Of a stretch of DNA of 64,000 nt, positions 25,877 to 33,920 are shown in pieces. Below the pieces are notes generated by a model. The model searched no databases. It saw only the letters and a list, made by a program, of their open reading frames with translations, and had not been told where the DNA came from. A program made the translations under genes and the position numbers. The stretch covers positions 124,001-188,000 of the forward strand of contig NZ_JAEQNC010000004.1 in the NCBI RefSeq assembly GCF_016722925.1, given 5' to 3'. Numbering within the stretch: the first letter of the stretch is position 1; every line of letters begins with the position of its first letter. The DNA is from Phytoamicus setariae (GTDB taxonomy: Bacteria > Pseudomonadota > Alphaproteobacteria > Rhizobiales > Rhizobiaceae).

Positions 25877-26626
25877 TTAGCGTATGTCTTTTAGAATTCT
25901 TGAATACACATCAATCAGCGCGTTAGGATCCTCGACAGACGCGTCAAGTTGCACGCGAAATATTTTCTCCTTTCGCGCGAGTTCCACCCCTTCGACATCC
26001 ACGCCGACGATCCGCCAATTATCTGTTTTTTCTTTGAAATAGTGCTTCACCAGTAAATCCGGAACTCGTTCTCCAAGCCCGTTGATCTGGTCAATAAAGT
26101 GCAACTCATTCGCTGCAATAGCGTGTGTAGCTTTGTTTCGTATCACAAGCTCTTCGCCTGAAATTTTATAAGCCTTTCCGAAACCACCGTTCATTGCTGC
26201 CGATTTTGGCACAAGTCGGAAGAATGAAAAATCGCCGAAATCAGCATAGAGTTTCGATTTGGGATGGCGATTGAGAAATCTTTGCCGAATGCGGACACGT
26301 GATTCGCTATCTTCAGCAACGCGTTCGGCCTCGGCAAGGACAGTCAGCCGCGGCCAGGCCAGCGGATCACCCCGGCCCGGCTCTCCGACCAGCAGCGAAC
26401 AACGCGGGTCCGCCAGCACGGCTCTTGTATGGGTCGAAAGTTGAGAAGACAGCATGACGGGCACTCCGTCTGCATCGGTGGCGAGCAGCACCCGGCTGGC
26501 AAAGGGATAGCCGCTTTCCGGCTCGATGACCCCAAGCGCGCCGAAGCGCGCGCCCCTCAACAGTGTGCGTGCAAGTCGCAGGGCCTCGGCGTCAGTCGGC
26601 CGTATCGGAGATAGTCTGTCGGCCAT
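25877..26626 (-). CDS. HugZ-like heme-related flavin/PNPOx-fold protein
   Basis: About 249 residues from the ATG at 26626 (an upstream start adds 16). N-terminal split-barrel of the pyridoxamine-5'-phosphate oxidase superfamily: LGVIEPESGYPFASRVLLAT, VPVMLSSQLSTHTRAVLADP and SLLVGEPGRGDPLAWPRLTV. The C-terminal half contains DFSFFRLVPKSAAMNGGFGK followed by AYKISGEELV, a layout like HugZ/HutZ heme-utilisation proteins with a DUF2470-like tail. Some of this family degrade or store heme. No heme uptake genes are nearby. The final about 80 residues (DNWRIVGVDVEGVELARKEK onward) do not look like the core HugZ domain and may be specific to rhizobia. Confidence 0.8.
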   Translation of the reverse strand: MADRLSPIRPTDAEALRLARTLLRGARFGALGVIEPESGYPFASRVLLATDADGVPVMLSSQLSTHTRAVLADPRCSLLVGEPGRGDPLAWPRLTVLAEAERVAEDSESRVRIRQRFLNRHPKSKLYADFGDFSFFRLVPKSAAMNGGFGKAYKISGEELVIRNKATHAIAANELHFIDQINGLGERVPDLLVKHYFKEKTDNWRIVGVDVEGVELARKEKIFRVQLDASVEDPNALIDVYSRILKDIR

Positions 26627-26682
26627 GGCAACGTTCCGTTTGTGATGCCCCGCCGACACCGCCGGCGGGGCCATGACACGCT

Positions 26683-27717
26683 CTACATCTTGCGATGGCG
26701 AGTCAGGCCGTTGACGACGTCCTGCGCCGATATGACCCCAACGACATTGCCATTGTCCACCACACCGACCACGCCAGGCTGGCGCGCCATGGCATCCAAA
26801 ACATCAACCAGTCGCGCATCGGGCGTGGCCGTACCGGAGACGGTGGCACTTAGATCGGTGCCAGGGCGCATCACATCGGCCGCCGTCAGCATGTTGATCG
26901 GGTTCAAGTTCTGAACGAAATCGGCGACATACTGATTGATCGGATTGCGCACAATGTCCTGTGGGGTGCCGCACTGGACAATGCGGCCGCCTTCCATGAT
27001 GGCGATGCGATTGCCGATCCGGAATGCCTCATCCAGATCGTGACTGACGAACAGGATCGTCTTTTTCAGACGGCGTTGAAATTCGAGCAACTCATCCTGC
27101 AAACGCGTGCGGATCAGCGGATCGAGTGCCGAAAACGGCTCGTCCATCAATAGGATAGGCGCGCCGGTCGCAAAGGCCCGCGCAAGGCCCACCCGTTGCT
27201 GCATGCCGCCCGAGAGCTCCTGCACCTTTCGGTCGGCCCATTTCGACAGATTGACGAGTTCGAGCTGTTCGCCGACCCGTTTCTTGCGCTCAGGTTCGGA
27301 TACGCCCGCCAGCTCAAGTCCGAATCCGACGTTTTCGGCCACAGTACGCCAGGGCAGCAGCGCAAACTGCTGAAACACCATCGATACGGTGTGCATGCGA
27401 AGGTCACGCAGATTTTGGCCAGTGCATTTATAGGGATTGGTTGTGTTGCCGCCGGAAAACACCTTGACTTCGCCCCGTACGACGGGGGCGAGAGCGTTGA
27501 CAGCGCGCAGCAGCGTCGACTTGCCCGAGCCGGAAAGGCCCATCAGCACGAGGATCTCGCCCTCCTTGATGTCGAGCGACGCATTGGCGACGCCCAGCAC
27601 CAGACCGGTTTCAGCACTGATCTCGTCGCGGGTTTTGCCCTTGTCGGCCATAGCAAGAGCACGGCCGGGATCGTTGCCGAAGATGATCGAGACATTGTCG
27701 AATTGAACCGCGGTCAT
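26683..27717 (-). CDS. choV: choline ABC transporter ATP-binding protein
   Basis: A 344-residue ATPase of the ProV/OpuA type. Walker A MGLSGSGKSTLLRAVNALAP, signature ELSGGMQQRVGLARA, Walker B ILLMDEPFSALDPL, switch His LFVSHDLDEAF. After the ATPase domain a CBS-like segment is present (ARLVDVLDAMARQPGVVGVV). The N-terminus (FDNVSIIFGNDPGRALAMAD) matches ChoV, the choline-specific importer of Sinorhizobium. It overlaps choW by 4 bases. Role: choline uptake as carbon/nitrogen source and glycine betaine precursor. Confidence 0.93.
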   Translation of the reverse strand: MTAVQFDNVSIIFGNDPGRALAMADKGKTRDEISAETGLVLGVANASLDIKEGEILVLMGLSGSGKSTLLRAVNALAPVVRGEVKVFSGGNTTNPYKCTGQNLRDLRMHTVSMVFQQFALLPWRTVAENVGFGLELAGVSEPERKKRVGEQLELVNLSKWADRKVQELSGGMQQRVGLARAFATGAPILLMDEPFSALDPLIRTRLQDELLEFQRRLKKTILFVSHDLDEAFRIGNRIAIMEGGRIVQCGTPQDIVRNPINQYVADFVQNLNPINMLTAADVMRPGTDLSATVSGTATPDARLVDVLDAMARQPGVVGVVDNGNVVGVISAQDVVNGLTRHRKM

Positions 27718-28589
27718 GCAGACACCTCGTCATCGGAAGAACGGAAGATGCGATCGAGGATGATTGCAAGGATGACGATGCAGAATCCTGAATCGAACCC
27801 CTTGGCAATCTGCACGGAGTTGAGCGCTCTCAGGACGGGGACCCCCAGTCCCGGCGCGCCAACGAGCGCCGCGATGACAACCATTGAAAGCGACAACATG
27901 ATTGTCTGGGTCAGGCCAGCCATGATCTGCGGTTGGGCAAATGGCAGCTCGACCTTGGTCAGTACCTGTTGCTTGGTTGCGCCGAAAGCCTCGGCGGCTT
28001 CCACCAGAGACGGCGGCGTAGAGATGATGCCGAGCCGCGTCAGCCGGATCGGCGCGGGAATAGCGAAGATGACCGTGGCTATCAGCCCGGGCACCATACC
28101 GAGCCCGAAAAGTATAAGTGCGGGAATGAGATAGACGAAGGTCGGAATCGTCTGCATCAGATCCAGAATCGGTCGGATGATCGAGTAGAGCCAGGGGCGG
28201 CGCGCAGCCGCGATGCCGATCGGAACGCCGACGACCATGGACACACCTGTCGCGGCCAGAACCAGCGCCAGCGTTTCCATCGTCTCCTTCCAATAACCCT
28301 GATTGTAGATCAGCAGCAATCCGAGCAGGGTGAACAATGTCACACCGACCGAGCGCCGAAAGTACCAGGCGATGGCTGTAAATGCGAGGATCACGAACAG
28401 GGGATAGAAATGGTCCAGCCCCGTCCCCTTCAGGTAGGGCGCCTGCAGGAGCGTCAGAATCCCGTTGATGGAGGAGCCGAGCACCAAGGCTATGAAATCG
28501 AAAAGCCCCTTGAAAGAGGTTGTAAGCCAATCGACGACCGTCTTGGCCCCCGCCCCGATCGGGATTTTATATTGCGTCAGCCAATCCAT
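27714..28589 (-). CDS. choW: choline ABC transporter permease
   Basis: A 291-residue membrane protein with the OpuAB/ProW layout: a long N-terminal extension with two helices, then the permease core LALVLAATGVSMVVGVPIGI, DLMQTIPTFVYLIPALILFG and the coupling EAFGATKQQVLTKVELPFAQ followed by PQIMAGLTQTIMLSLSM. It sits between the binding protein and the ATPase gene. A 9-base hairpin lies between it and choX, which would make binding protein mRNA more abundant than permease mRNA. Confidence 0.93.
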   Translation of the reverse strand: MDWLTQYKIPIGAGAKTVVDWLTTSFKGLFDFIALVLGSSINGILTLLQAPYLKGTGLDHFYPLFVILAFTAIAWYFRRSVGVTLFTLLGLLLIYNQGYWKETMETLALVLAATGVSMVVGVPIGIAAARRPWLYSIIRPILDLMQTIPTFVYLIPALILFGLGMVPGLIATVIFAIPAPIRLTRLGIISTPPSLVEAAEAFGATKQQVLTKVELPFAQPQIMAGLTQTIMLSLSMVVIAALVGAPGLGVPVLRALNSVQIAKGFDSGFCIVILAIILDRIFRSSDDEVSA

Positions 28590-28633
28590 GAATCTCCCCC
28601 GCGCTCGAAAGCGTCACCATCCCTTATGAACAT

Positions 28634-28655
28634 TGGAGCGGCTTTCGCCGCTCCA
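28634..28655 (-). terminator. intercistronic hairpin between choX and choW
   Basis: A perfect 9-base stem (TGGAGCGGC / GCCGCTCCA) with a 4-base loop lies 11 bases after the choX stop. It is not followed by a T run, so it most likely protects or partly terminates the choX mRNA. Confidence 0.6.
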
Positions 28656-28666
28656 TGCATTCGGAC

Positions 28667-29617
28667 TCAGACGCCCAGAGCGCTCTTGATGGCTGCAACT
28701 GCATCGCCGCCATCACGGGTGGTAACACCCGCAAGCCAGGGTTCGAAGGCAGCCGGATTGGCCTTCAGCCACTCGGTGGCAGCCGCTTCAGGCTCCATGC
28801 CGCCATCGATGATCTTCTTCATGACTTCATTCTCCATCTGCAGGGAGAACTTCAGGTTCTTGAGGAAAGCACCGACATTGGAGCATTCGCTGGTATAGCC
28901 CTGGCGAACATTGGTGTAGATCGTCGCCCCACCGAAGTTGGGACCGAAGACGTCATCGCCGCCGGACAGATAGGTAAGCTTGAAGTTGGCGTTCATCGGG
29001 TGCGGTTCCCATCCGAGGAAGACGATCGGCTTTGCATCGCCGTTCAACTTGGCAACCTGCGCCAGCATCCCCTGCTCGGAGGATTCCACCACCTCGAAGC
29101 CCTTCAGACCGAACTTGTCGGCATCGATCATGCCTAGGATCAGCCGGTTGCCGTCATTGCCCGGCTCGATGCCGTAGATCTTGCCTTCAAGCGCATCCTT
29201 GTTCTTGGCAATATCGGCATAATCCTTGATGCCGAGCTTGGCGCCGGCCTCGTTGGTGGCCAGCGTATATTTCGCGCCTTCGAGGTTTTCACGGACGACC
29301 TCGACGGTCTTGGCTTCGCGGAAGGGCTTGAGATCCGCTTCCATTGTCGGCATCCAGTTGCCGAGGAAGACGTCGATATCCTTGTTGGCGAGCGACTGGT
29401 AGGTCACCGGCACCGAAAGCACTTTCACATCCGTTTCGTAACCGAGCGCCTTGAGAACGACAGATGCCGTACCCGTGGTTGCGGCAATATCGGACCAGCC
29501 GACATCGGCAAAATGAACCGTCGCACAGCTATCGGGTTCTGCTGCATAAGCCGCCCCTGAAAACGCCGCGAGCGACAAGCTCAACGCCAGGGCAGTTTTG
29601 GAAATCATCATTTTCAT
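28667..29617 (-). CDS. choX: choline-binding periplasmic protein
   Basis: A 316-residue substrate-binding protein with signal peptide (MKMMISKTALALSLSLAAFS, cleaved after YAAEPD region). The mature protein matches ChoX of Sinorhizobium: CATVHFADVGWSDIAATTGT near the start, FLGNWMPTMEADLKPF, ATNEAGAKLGIKDYADIAK, YGIEPGNDGNRLI and FLGWEPHPMNANFKLTYLSG. Trp and Asp/Asn of these segments form the cage for the quaternary ammonium group. First gene of the choXWV operon. Confidence 0.94.
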   Translation of the reverse strand: MKMMISKTALALSLSLAAFSGAAYAAEPDSCATVHFADVGWSDIAATTGTASVVLKALGYETDVKVLSVPVTYQSLANKDIDVFLGNWMPTMEADLKPFREAKTVEVVRENLEGAKYTLATNEAGAKLGIKDYADIAKNKDALEGKIYGIEPGNDGNRLILGMIDADKFGLKGFEVVESSEQGMLAQVAKLNGDAKPIVFLGWEPHPMNANFKLTYLSGGDDVFGPNFGGATIYTNVRQGYTSECSNVGAFLKNLKFSLQMENEVMKKIIDGGMEPEAAATEWLKANPAAFEPWLAGVTTRDGGDAVAAIKSALGV

Positions 29618-29836
29618 GCAAGTTCTCCCTCTTTTTTTGATGGACTAGCCAAGCATCATTGTGAATCAAATTCAAGCGGATAGGCGGCGTCGACATGCCG
29701 ATTAACGACCCTAACTCGTCGCGGATCGCAATGTCGTCGCAAATTCGCCAGATCGGCTCGTTCCTTACAGGATTCGCTGTCACTTCCAATGCCATCTGTT
29801 ATATGCTTCACGCGTGGCACGAAGAGGGCAAAAACC

Positions 29837-30223
29837 ATGGACAGGATCTTCCTGGTCGGTATCGGCATGCTATGTCTGATTGCTGAAACGGCATATGCCG
29901 GAGGCGACCCGACGAAGGGCGCCATCGTGTTCAGGAAATGCATGTCATGCCACAGTATCGACGAGGGTAAGAACCGCACGGGCCCAAGCCTGTTCGGCGT
30001 CGTGGGCCGACCGGTAGCCGGTATTGCAGAGTTCAGATACTCCAATGCCATGCGCACATTTGCCAGCGATGGCAAAGTCTGGGACGAAGCGACACTGGCG
30101 ATCTACCTGCCCGCACCGCGCGATGTGGTTCCCGGCACAGCCATGGCATTTGCGGGCCTTCGCAAACCCGAGGATGTCGCCAACATCATCGCCTATCTCA
30201 AGGACCCCGCCTCGGCGCAATAA
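29837..30223 (+). CDS. small class I cytochrome c
   Basis: A 128-residue secreted cytochrome. The ATG at 29837 gives a good signal peptide (MDRIFLVGIGMLCLIAETAY, cleaved after AYA). One heme site CMSCH at about residue 38 and an axial Met in VPGTAMAFAGLRKPEDVANI. It matches mitochondrial-like cytochrome c of alphaproteobacteria (GPSLFGVVGRPVAGIAEFRY). Electron carrier in the periplasm; partner oxidase not in the window. Monocistronic, divergent from choX. Confidence 0.93.
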   Translation: MDRIFLVGIGMLCLIAETAYAGGDPTKGAIVFRKCMSCHSIDEGKNRTGPSLFGVVGRPVAGIAEFRYSNAMRTFASDGKVWDEATLAIYLPAPRDVVPGTAMAFAGLRKPEDVANIIAYLKDPASAQ

Positions 30224-30460
30224 GCGTGCGGTCTGGCGCGCAGGAGGCTTGGAGCAACGCTTTCGGTCGATTTTCTGAAAGCGAATAATCCCTTACCCTT
30301 GCGCGTCACGCCTGTGGCACCAAATTAACACGCACGAGGATCCAACCTCAAGGTTTTGCGAGAAATCGGTCAACGGGTTTCAAATAGCCCAAAAATCGAT
30401 ATTGTCTCGCCAAGCGCTAATTTTCAACTTCCGCGTTCCGCGGACCAAGGGGACATGACC

Positions 30461-31549
30461 ATGGCCACGCTGCAATCCTTCGATGCAGAAATCGAAAAGA
30501 CCCGTTCGACCATCAACGACATGCGCGGCAAGCTCGATGCCTCAACCGGTGTGTTGGACCAGTTCGCCAAGGCCGATACGAAAATCGGCGCCGCCAATTT
30601 CGACATTGAAAATGCCCGCATTCAGGATGTCATCAACCAGCAGAAGGTCATGGAAGGCAATATCGCCGACCTGATCATCGGCCTGGAAGACGCCACCAAC
30701 GTTTTCGGCTCCGAATTCGAGAGCATGAAGAGCCAGACCGGTTGGGAAAAGTTCATCGGCATCTTCTCCAAGCAGCAGGCAACGCGCATGCGCACCGAGC
30801 GCGTCCGCAACATGTCGCTCGCCGGCAATCTGCAGGAACTGCTTGCCAAGTCCGATTCCATCGTCGGCATGCTGAAGGAACAGAAAAACATTCTCGACCA
30901 GCGCTACAAGACGTCCGAAGCCAATCTGATCCAGGTCATCCAGCGTCGCAAGAACACCATCACCAATCTCGAAGCCGTCCAGAAGCGCATCGAGGAACTG
31001 AACCCGGCGCTGCTGGACATCGAAAACAAGATTGCCGCCAGCACCGACCAGATCGCCCGCACCGACCTTGAGGCAGAGCGCTCCAAACTGGCAACCGAAT
31101 ACAACGAACGGCAGGCCAAGGAGCAGGAGCTGCTGGCGGAAAGCCAGACACTCGAGCGCTACACCTCGATGTTCCAGACTTTCGTCGATTCGCTCAACAA
31201 CCAGATCGCTGCCCAGAACACGCTGATCAACAAGCTGACCATCGATACCGAGCAGCGCATCGTGCTCTACAAGGCGCTGGAAGATTCGTTGAAGACTGCA
31301 GCCCAGCAGGATGTCGCCCACAAGATCAACACGCTCGGCAGCCAGGTAGACACTGCCGCCGAGGAAACCATGGCCGGGATTGGCGCCGCCTCCCAGAAGC
31401 ACATCGGCGACCTCCTGGAAATGCACGAGAAGAACATGTTGTCGTCGCAGGATATCCAGCGCCGCAAGAAACTTGCCGACGATGCATTCGCGCGCCGCTT
31501 CCAAGCCGTGATGGACAAGCACAACTCGGCCAACTACGTCAAACAGTAA
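30461..31549 (+). CDS. long coiled-coil protein of unknown function (SPFH-AAA cluster)
   Basis: A 362-residue, nearly all-helical protein without signal peptide. I start at the ATG at 30461, eight bases after AGGGG; an ATG six bases earlier is possible. Heptad-like patterns run through most of the length (QSFDAEIEKTRSTINDMRGK; KNTITNLEAVQKRIEELNPA; SLNNQIAAQNTLINKLTIDT). The C-terminal third (RIVLYKALEDSLKTAAQQDV followed by HKINTLGSQVDTAAEETMAG) has the general look of TelA-type proteins, though I cannot claim homology. First gene of the cluster that continues with an SPFH protein 69 bases downstream. Probable cytoplasmic scaffold or membrane-associated helical protein. Confidence 0.8.
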   Translation: MATLQSFDAEIEKTRSTINDMRGKLDASTGVLDQFAKADTKIGAANFDIENARIQDVINQQKVMEGNIADLIIGLEDATNVFGSEFESMKSQTGWEKFIGIFSKQQATRMRTERVRNMSLAGNLQELLAKSDSIVGMLKEQKNILDQRYKTSEANLIQVIQRRKNTITNLEAVQKRIEELNPALLDIENKIAASTDQIARTDLEAERSKLATEYNERQAKEQELLAESQTLERYTSMFQTFVDSLNNQIAAQNTLINKLTIDTEQRIVLYKALEDSLKTAAQQDVAHKINTLGSQVDTAAEETMAGIGAASQKHIGDLLEMHEKNMLSSQDIQRRKKLADDAFARRFQAVMDKHNSANYVKQ

Positions 31550-31618
31550 GAGCGTCAGCCGATGTTCAAACTCCAGCGGACGGCAAAAGCCCGTCCGCGC
31601 GCCCCTCGGGAGGATCCT

Positions 31619-32503
31619 ATGCCTGACAACTCTGCGGTGGAGACGCCCAGAAAACGTTACCTGTCGACCGCGATTGTCGGCGGCGCCATTGCCGTGGCCG
31701 CCCTCGTCGTATTCGGCGGCAGTTTTTATACGATCGACGAAGGTGAGCGCGGTGTGGTGCTGCGCACTGGCGCCATCGCCGGCACGGCTGAACCCGGCCT
31801 TGGTTTCAAGTTGCCTATCATCGATCGCGTCGTGAAGATTTCCGTTCAGAGCCGCGCCCAGATCTATGATCAGGTCGCTGCCTATTCACGCGACCAGCAG
31901 GCAGCTGTGATCAACATGTCGGTGAACTACCGGCTGCCGGCCGATCAGGTGGAGAAGATCTATGCGGAATATGGCGGCGAGGAAGGCGTGGTCAACCGCC
32001 TGATCGACCGGCGCGTGTTCGAGCAGACAAAGACTGTGTTCGGGCAGTTCAACGCCGTCACCGCCATACAGGAGCGCTCACGACTGAACGCGGAAACCGA
32101 AGAGGCGATCCGCAAATCGGTCCAGGGGCCTGTGATCATCGACAGCGTGCAGATCGAAAACATCGACTTCTCCGACGCCTACGAACAGTCGATCGAAAAC
32201 CGCATGCTGGCCGAGGTGGAAGTGCAGAAGCTTCGCCAGAACGCCGAACGCGAAAAGGTGCAGGCGCAGATCACCGTGACCCAGGCAAATGCCCGCGCCG
32301 ATGCCACGCGCGCCGAAGCTGAGGCCAACGCCGCAGCAACCCGTCTTGCCGGCGAGGCCGAAGCCGATGCCATCAGCGCCAAGGGTGCCGCTCTGCGCGA
32401 CAACCCCTCGCTTATCAGTCTCACCGCCGCCGAAAAATGGGACGGCCGCCTACCGTCGACCATGGTTCCCGGCTCTACCGTGCCCTTCATCGGCGTAAAG
32501 TAA
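31619..32503 (+). CDS. SPFH/band-7 (prohibitin-like) membrane protein
   Basis: A 294-residue protein. The ATG at 31619 is chosen for its GGGAGG ribosome site. One N-terminal transmembrane helix (STAIVGGAIAVAALVVFGGS), then the SPFH domain starting TIDEGERGVVLRTGAIAGTA, with QAAVINMSVNYRLPADQVEK and IDSVQIENIDFSDAYEQSIE. Next come a coiled coil rich in Ala/Glu (QNAEREKVQAQITVTQANAR) and a final VPGSTVPFIGVK. This is the build of prohibitin/HflK-like proteins that form large rings on membranes and control proteases or ATPases. It lies between the coiled-coil protein and two more genes of the cluster; the next ATG is 15 bases away. Confidence 0.9.
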   Translation: MPDNSAVETPRKRYLSTAIVGGAIAVAALVVFGGSFYTIDEGERGVVLRTGAIAGTAEPGLGFKLPIIDRVVKISVQSRAQIYDQVAAYSRDQQAAVINMSVNYRLPADQVEKIYAEYGGEEGVVNRLIDRRVFEQTKTVFGQFNAVTAIQERSRLNAETEEAIRKSVQGPVIIDSVQIENIDFSDAYEQSIENRMLAEVEVQKLRQNAEREKVQAQITVTQANARADATRAEAEANAAATRLAGEAEADAISAKGAALRDNPSLISLTAAEKWDGRLPSTMVPGSTVPFIGVK

Positions 32504-32517
32504 TTCGGACAGAGAAA

Positions 32518-33663
32518 ATGAATGCCATCGAACCATCCGTCGGCCAGTATTTCCAGACCGTGAGATCGGCATTTGACGGCCTGGAACTCTATCTTGATGA
32601 CGTGAACCGTGGCCAGTCTATGAAGGACCTGACCGCGACGCTGATCATGAAATATGTCGAGCGGCTGAAGACGTCGCTCGGCTGCTGGGAAAACAAGATC
32701 GGCTTCATGGACCATTTCCGCATCTCGCGGGCCGAATCCGGTTTTCCTGTGTACCAGAACGTTCTGGAACTGGAGATCGACCGCAAGAGTGCTCCCGAAC
32801 GGCTTTCCGCCCTGCCCGAGGCTGCCAAGCTGCGCGCCGAGATGGTGGATTTCATCCTGCGCACCAAGGCTTTTCCGGAAACGCTTCAATCGCGCATGGC
32901 AGAACGGCTCTATCTGGAGGAAGTGGTCAAGGGCGACGTTTTTTCGCCGGTGATCCTGCCGGAGACCTCCGCCGTCACCGTCAATCCGGAAAACCAGCGG
33001 CCGTCCTGCATCGTCAACTGGGCAGCCTTCGACGGCAGCCAGACGCTGCCGATGATCTATATCGCCCGTATCGAGGACTCCTCCGAGAACATGGCGCGCA
33101 TGCTGGTGACGCGCGATGGCACGCTCAACACCGATATCGACATCCCCCTGCCCGTCGGCGGCTTCCTCAATCCGGAACTCGCCGCCCGCTTCGACGATTT
33201 CGTCATCCGCAACAACAGCTACGCTCTGTCGCCGGTCACCATCGCCACCAATATGGACAAGGATTTTCCGACCCTGCACCCCAAGCAGATGCGGCGGGTC
33301 GTGCTGGGCCCGTTCTATTCGGCGGGCATCACCGAGAACAATGCGACGATCAACGGCATCCTTTCGCGCGTCAAGAAGCCGGAAAACGCCTGGCTGATGA
33401 CCTGGACCGTGCAGGAAGTGTTCTCGAAGAAGGAAATTCCGGCTCAGAAGGGTTTTTTCTCGTCCACGCCCGCGACCCAGGAATTCCATATCGATACGAC
33501 CGATCTCGAAGCCTCCCGGATGGGCGTCAGCGCCTATGAGAAACATGCACTGGTTCCGCATGAAGCCTATACCGCGCTTTATGCCTCGGGCGAGGCCGCG
33601 AGCATCTTCGCCGGCTACAAGGTGCATGTGATTTCCGGCAACCAGGTCACGAGCGAGGTCTAG
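32518..33663 (+). CDS. unrecognised protein of the SPFH-AAA cluster
   Basis: A 381-residue soluble protein I cannot assign. The first half is helical (GQYFQTVRSAFDGLELYLDD; MKYVERLKTSLGCWENKIGF). The second half is mixed alpha/beta (SCIVNWAAFDGSQTLPMIYI; HPKQMRRVVLGPFYSAGITE; WLMTWTVQEVFSKKEIPAQK). No signal peptide, no membrane helix, no known catalytic motif. It begins 15 bases after the SPFH gene, so the two are surely co-transcribed. A partner or adaptor of the SPFH/ATPase machine seems likely by context only. Confidence 0.8.
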   Translation: MNAIEPSVGQYFQTVRSAFDGLELYLDDVNRGQSMKDLTATLIMKYVERLKTSLGCWENKIGFMDHFRISRAESGFPVYQNVLELEIDRKSAPERLSALPEAAKLRAEMVDFILRTKAFPETLQSRMAERLYLEEVVKGDVFSPVILPETSAVTVNPENQRPSCIVNWAAFDGSQTLPMIYIARIEDSSENMARMLVTRDGTLNTDIDIPLPVGGFLNPELAARFDDFVIRNNSYALSPVTIATNMDKDFPTLHPKQMRRVVLGPFYSAGITENNATINGILSRVKKPENAWLMTWTVQEVFSKKEIPAQKGFFSSTPATQEFHIDTTDLEASRMGVSAYEKHALVPHEAYTALYASGEAASIFAGYKVHVISGNQVTSEV

Positions 33664-33772
33664 CGCATTGCGCTGATGGTACCCCTCAGCAAGCGCGTCC
33701 AGCGATCGGCTGCGAGAGGTAAAGTGCCACAAGAACGGCTTTCCCGCGTGGCAACGCGGTGCCGCAGACTGA

Positions 33773-33846
33773 CCTCTCCCCCCTGTGGGCGAGGATACGA
33801 AGGCCGGGTGAACGTAGTGAACCCTTGGCCGAAGTTGGTGAGGGGT
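33773..33846. repeat. RIME-like palindromic intergenic repeat
   Basis: A 74-base stretch starting CCTCTCCCCCCTGTGGGCGA and ending in GGTGAGGGGT, with inner arms around GGCCGGGT and ACCCTTGGCC. Its ends are complementary and its composition matches mobile non-coding repeats scattered in Rhizobium genomes. It sits between two genes of one cluster (gap 33664-33920) and could form a hairpin in the mRNA. Confidence 0.5.
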
Positions 33847-33920
33847 AACCCCACCGAGTGCAAATATTCCAGACGAAGGGCACATCCCTGCCCCGACTGA
33901 TCGAGAAAAGGAAAAGCCCC

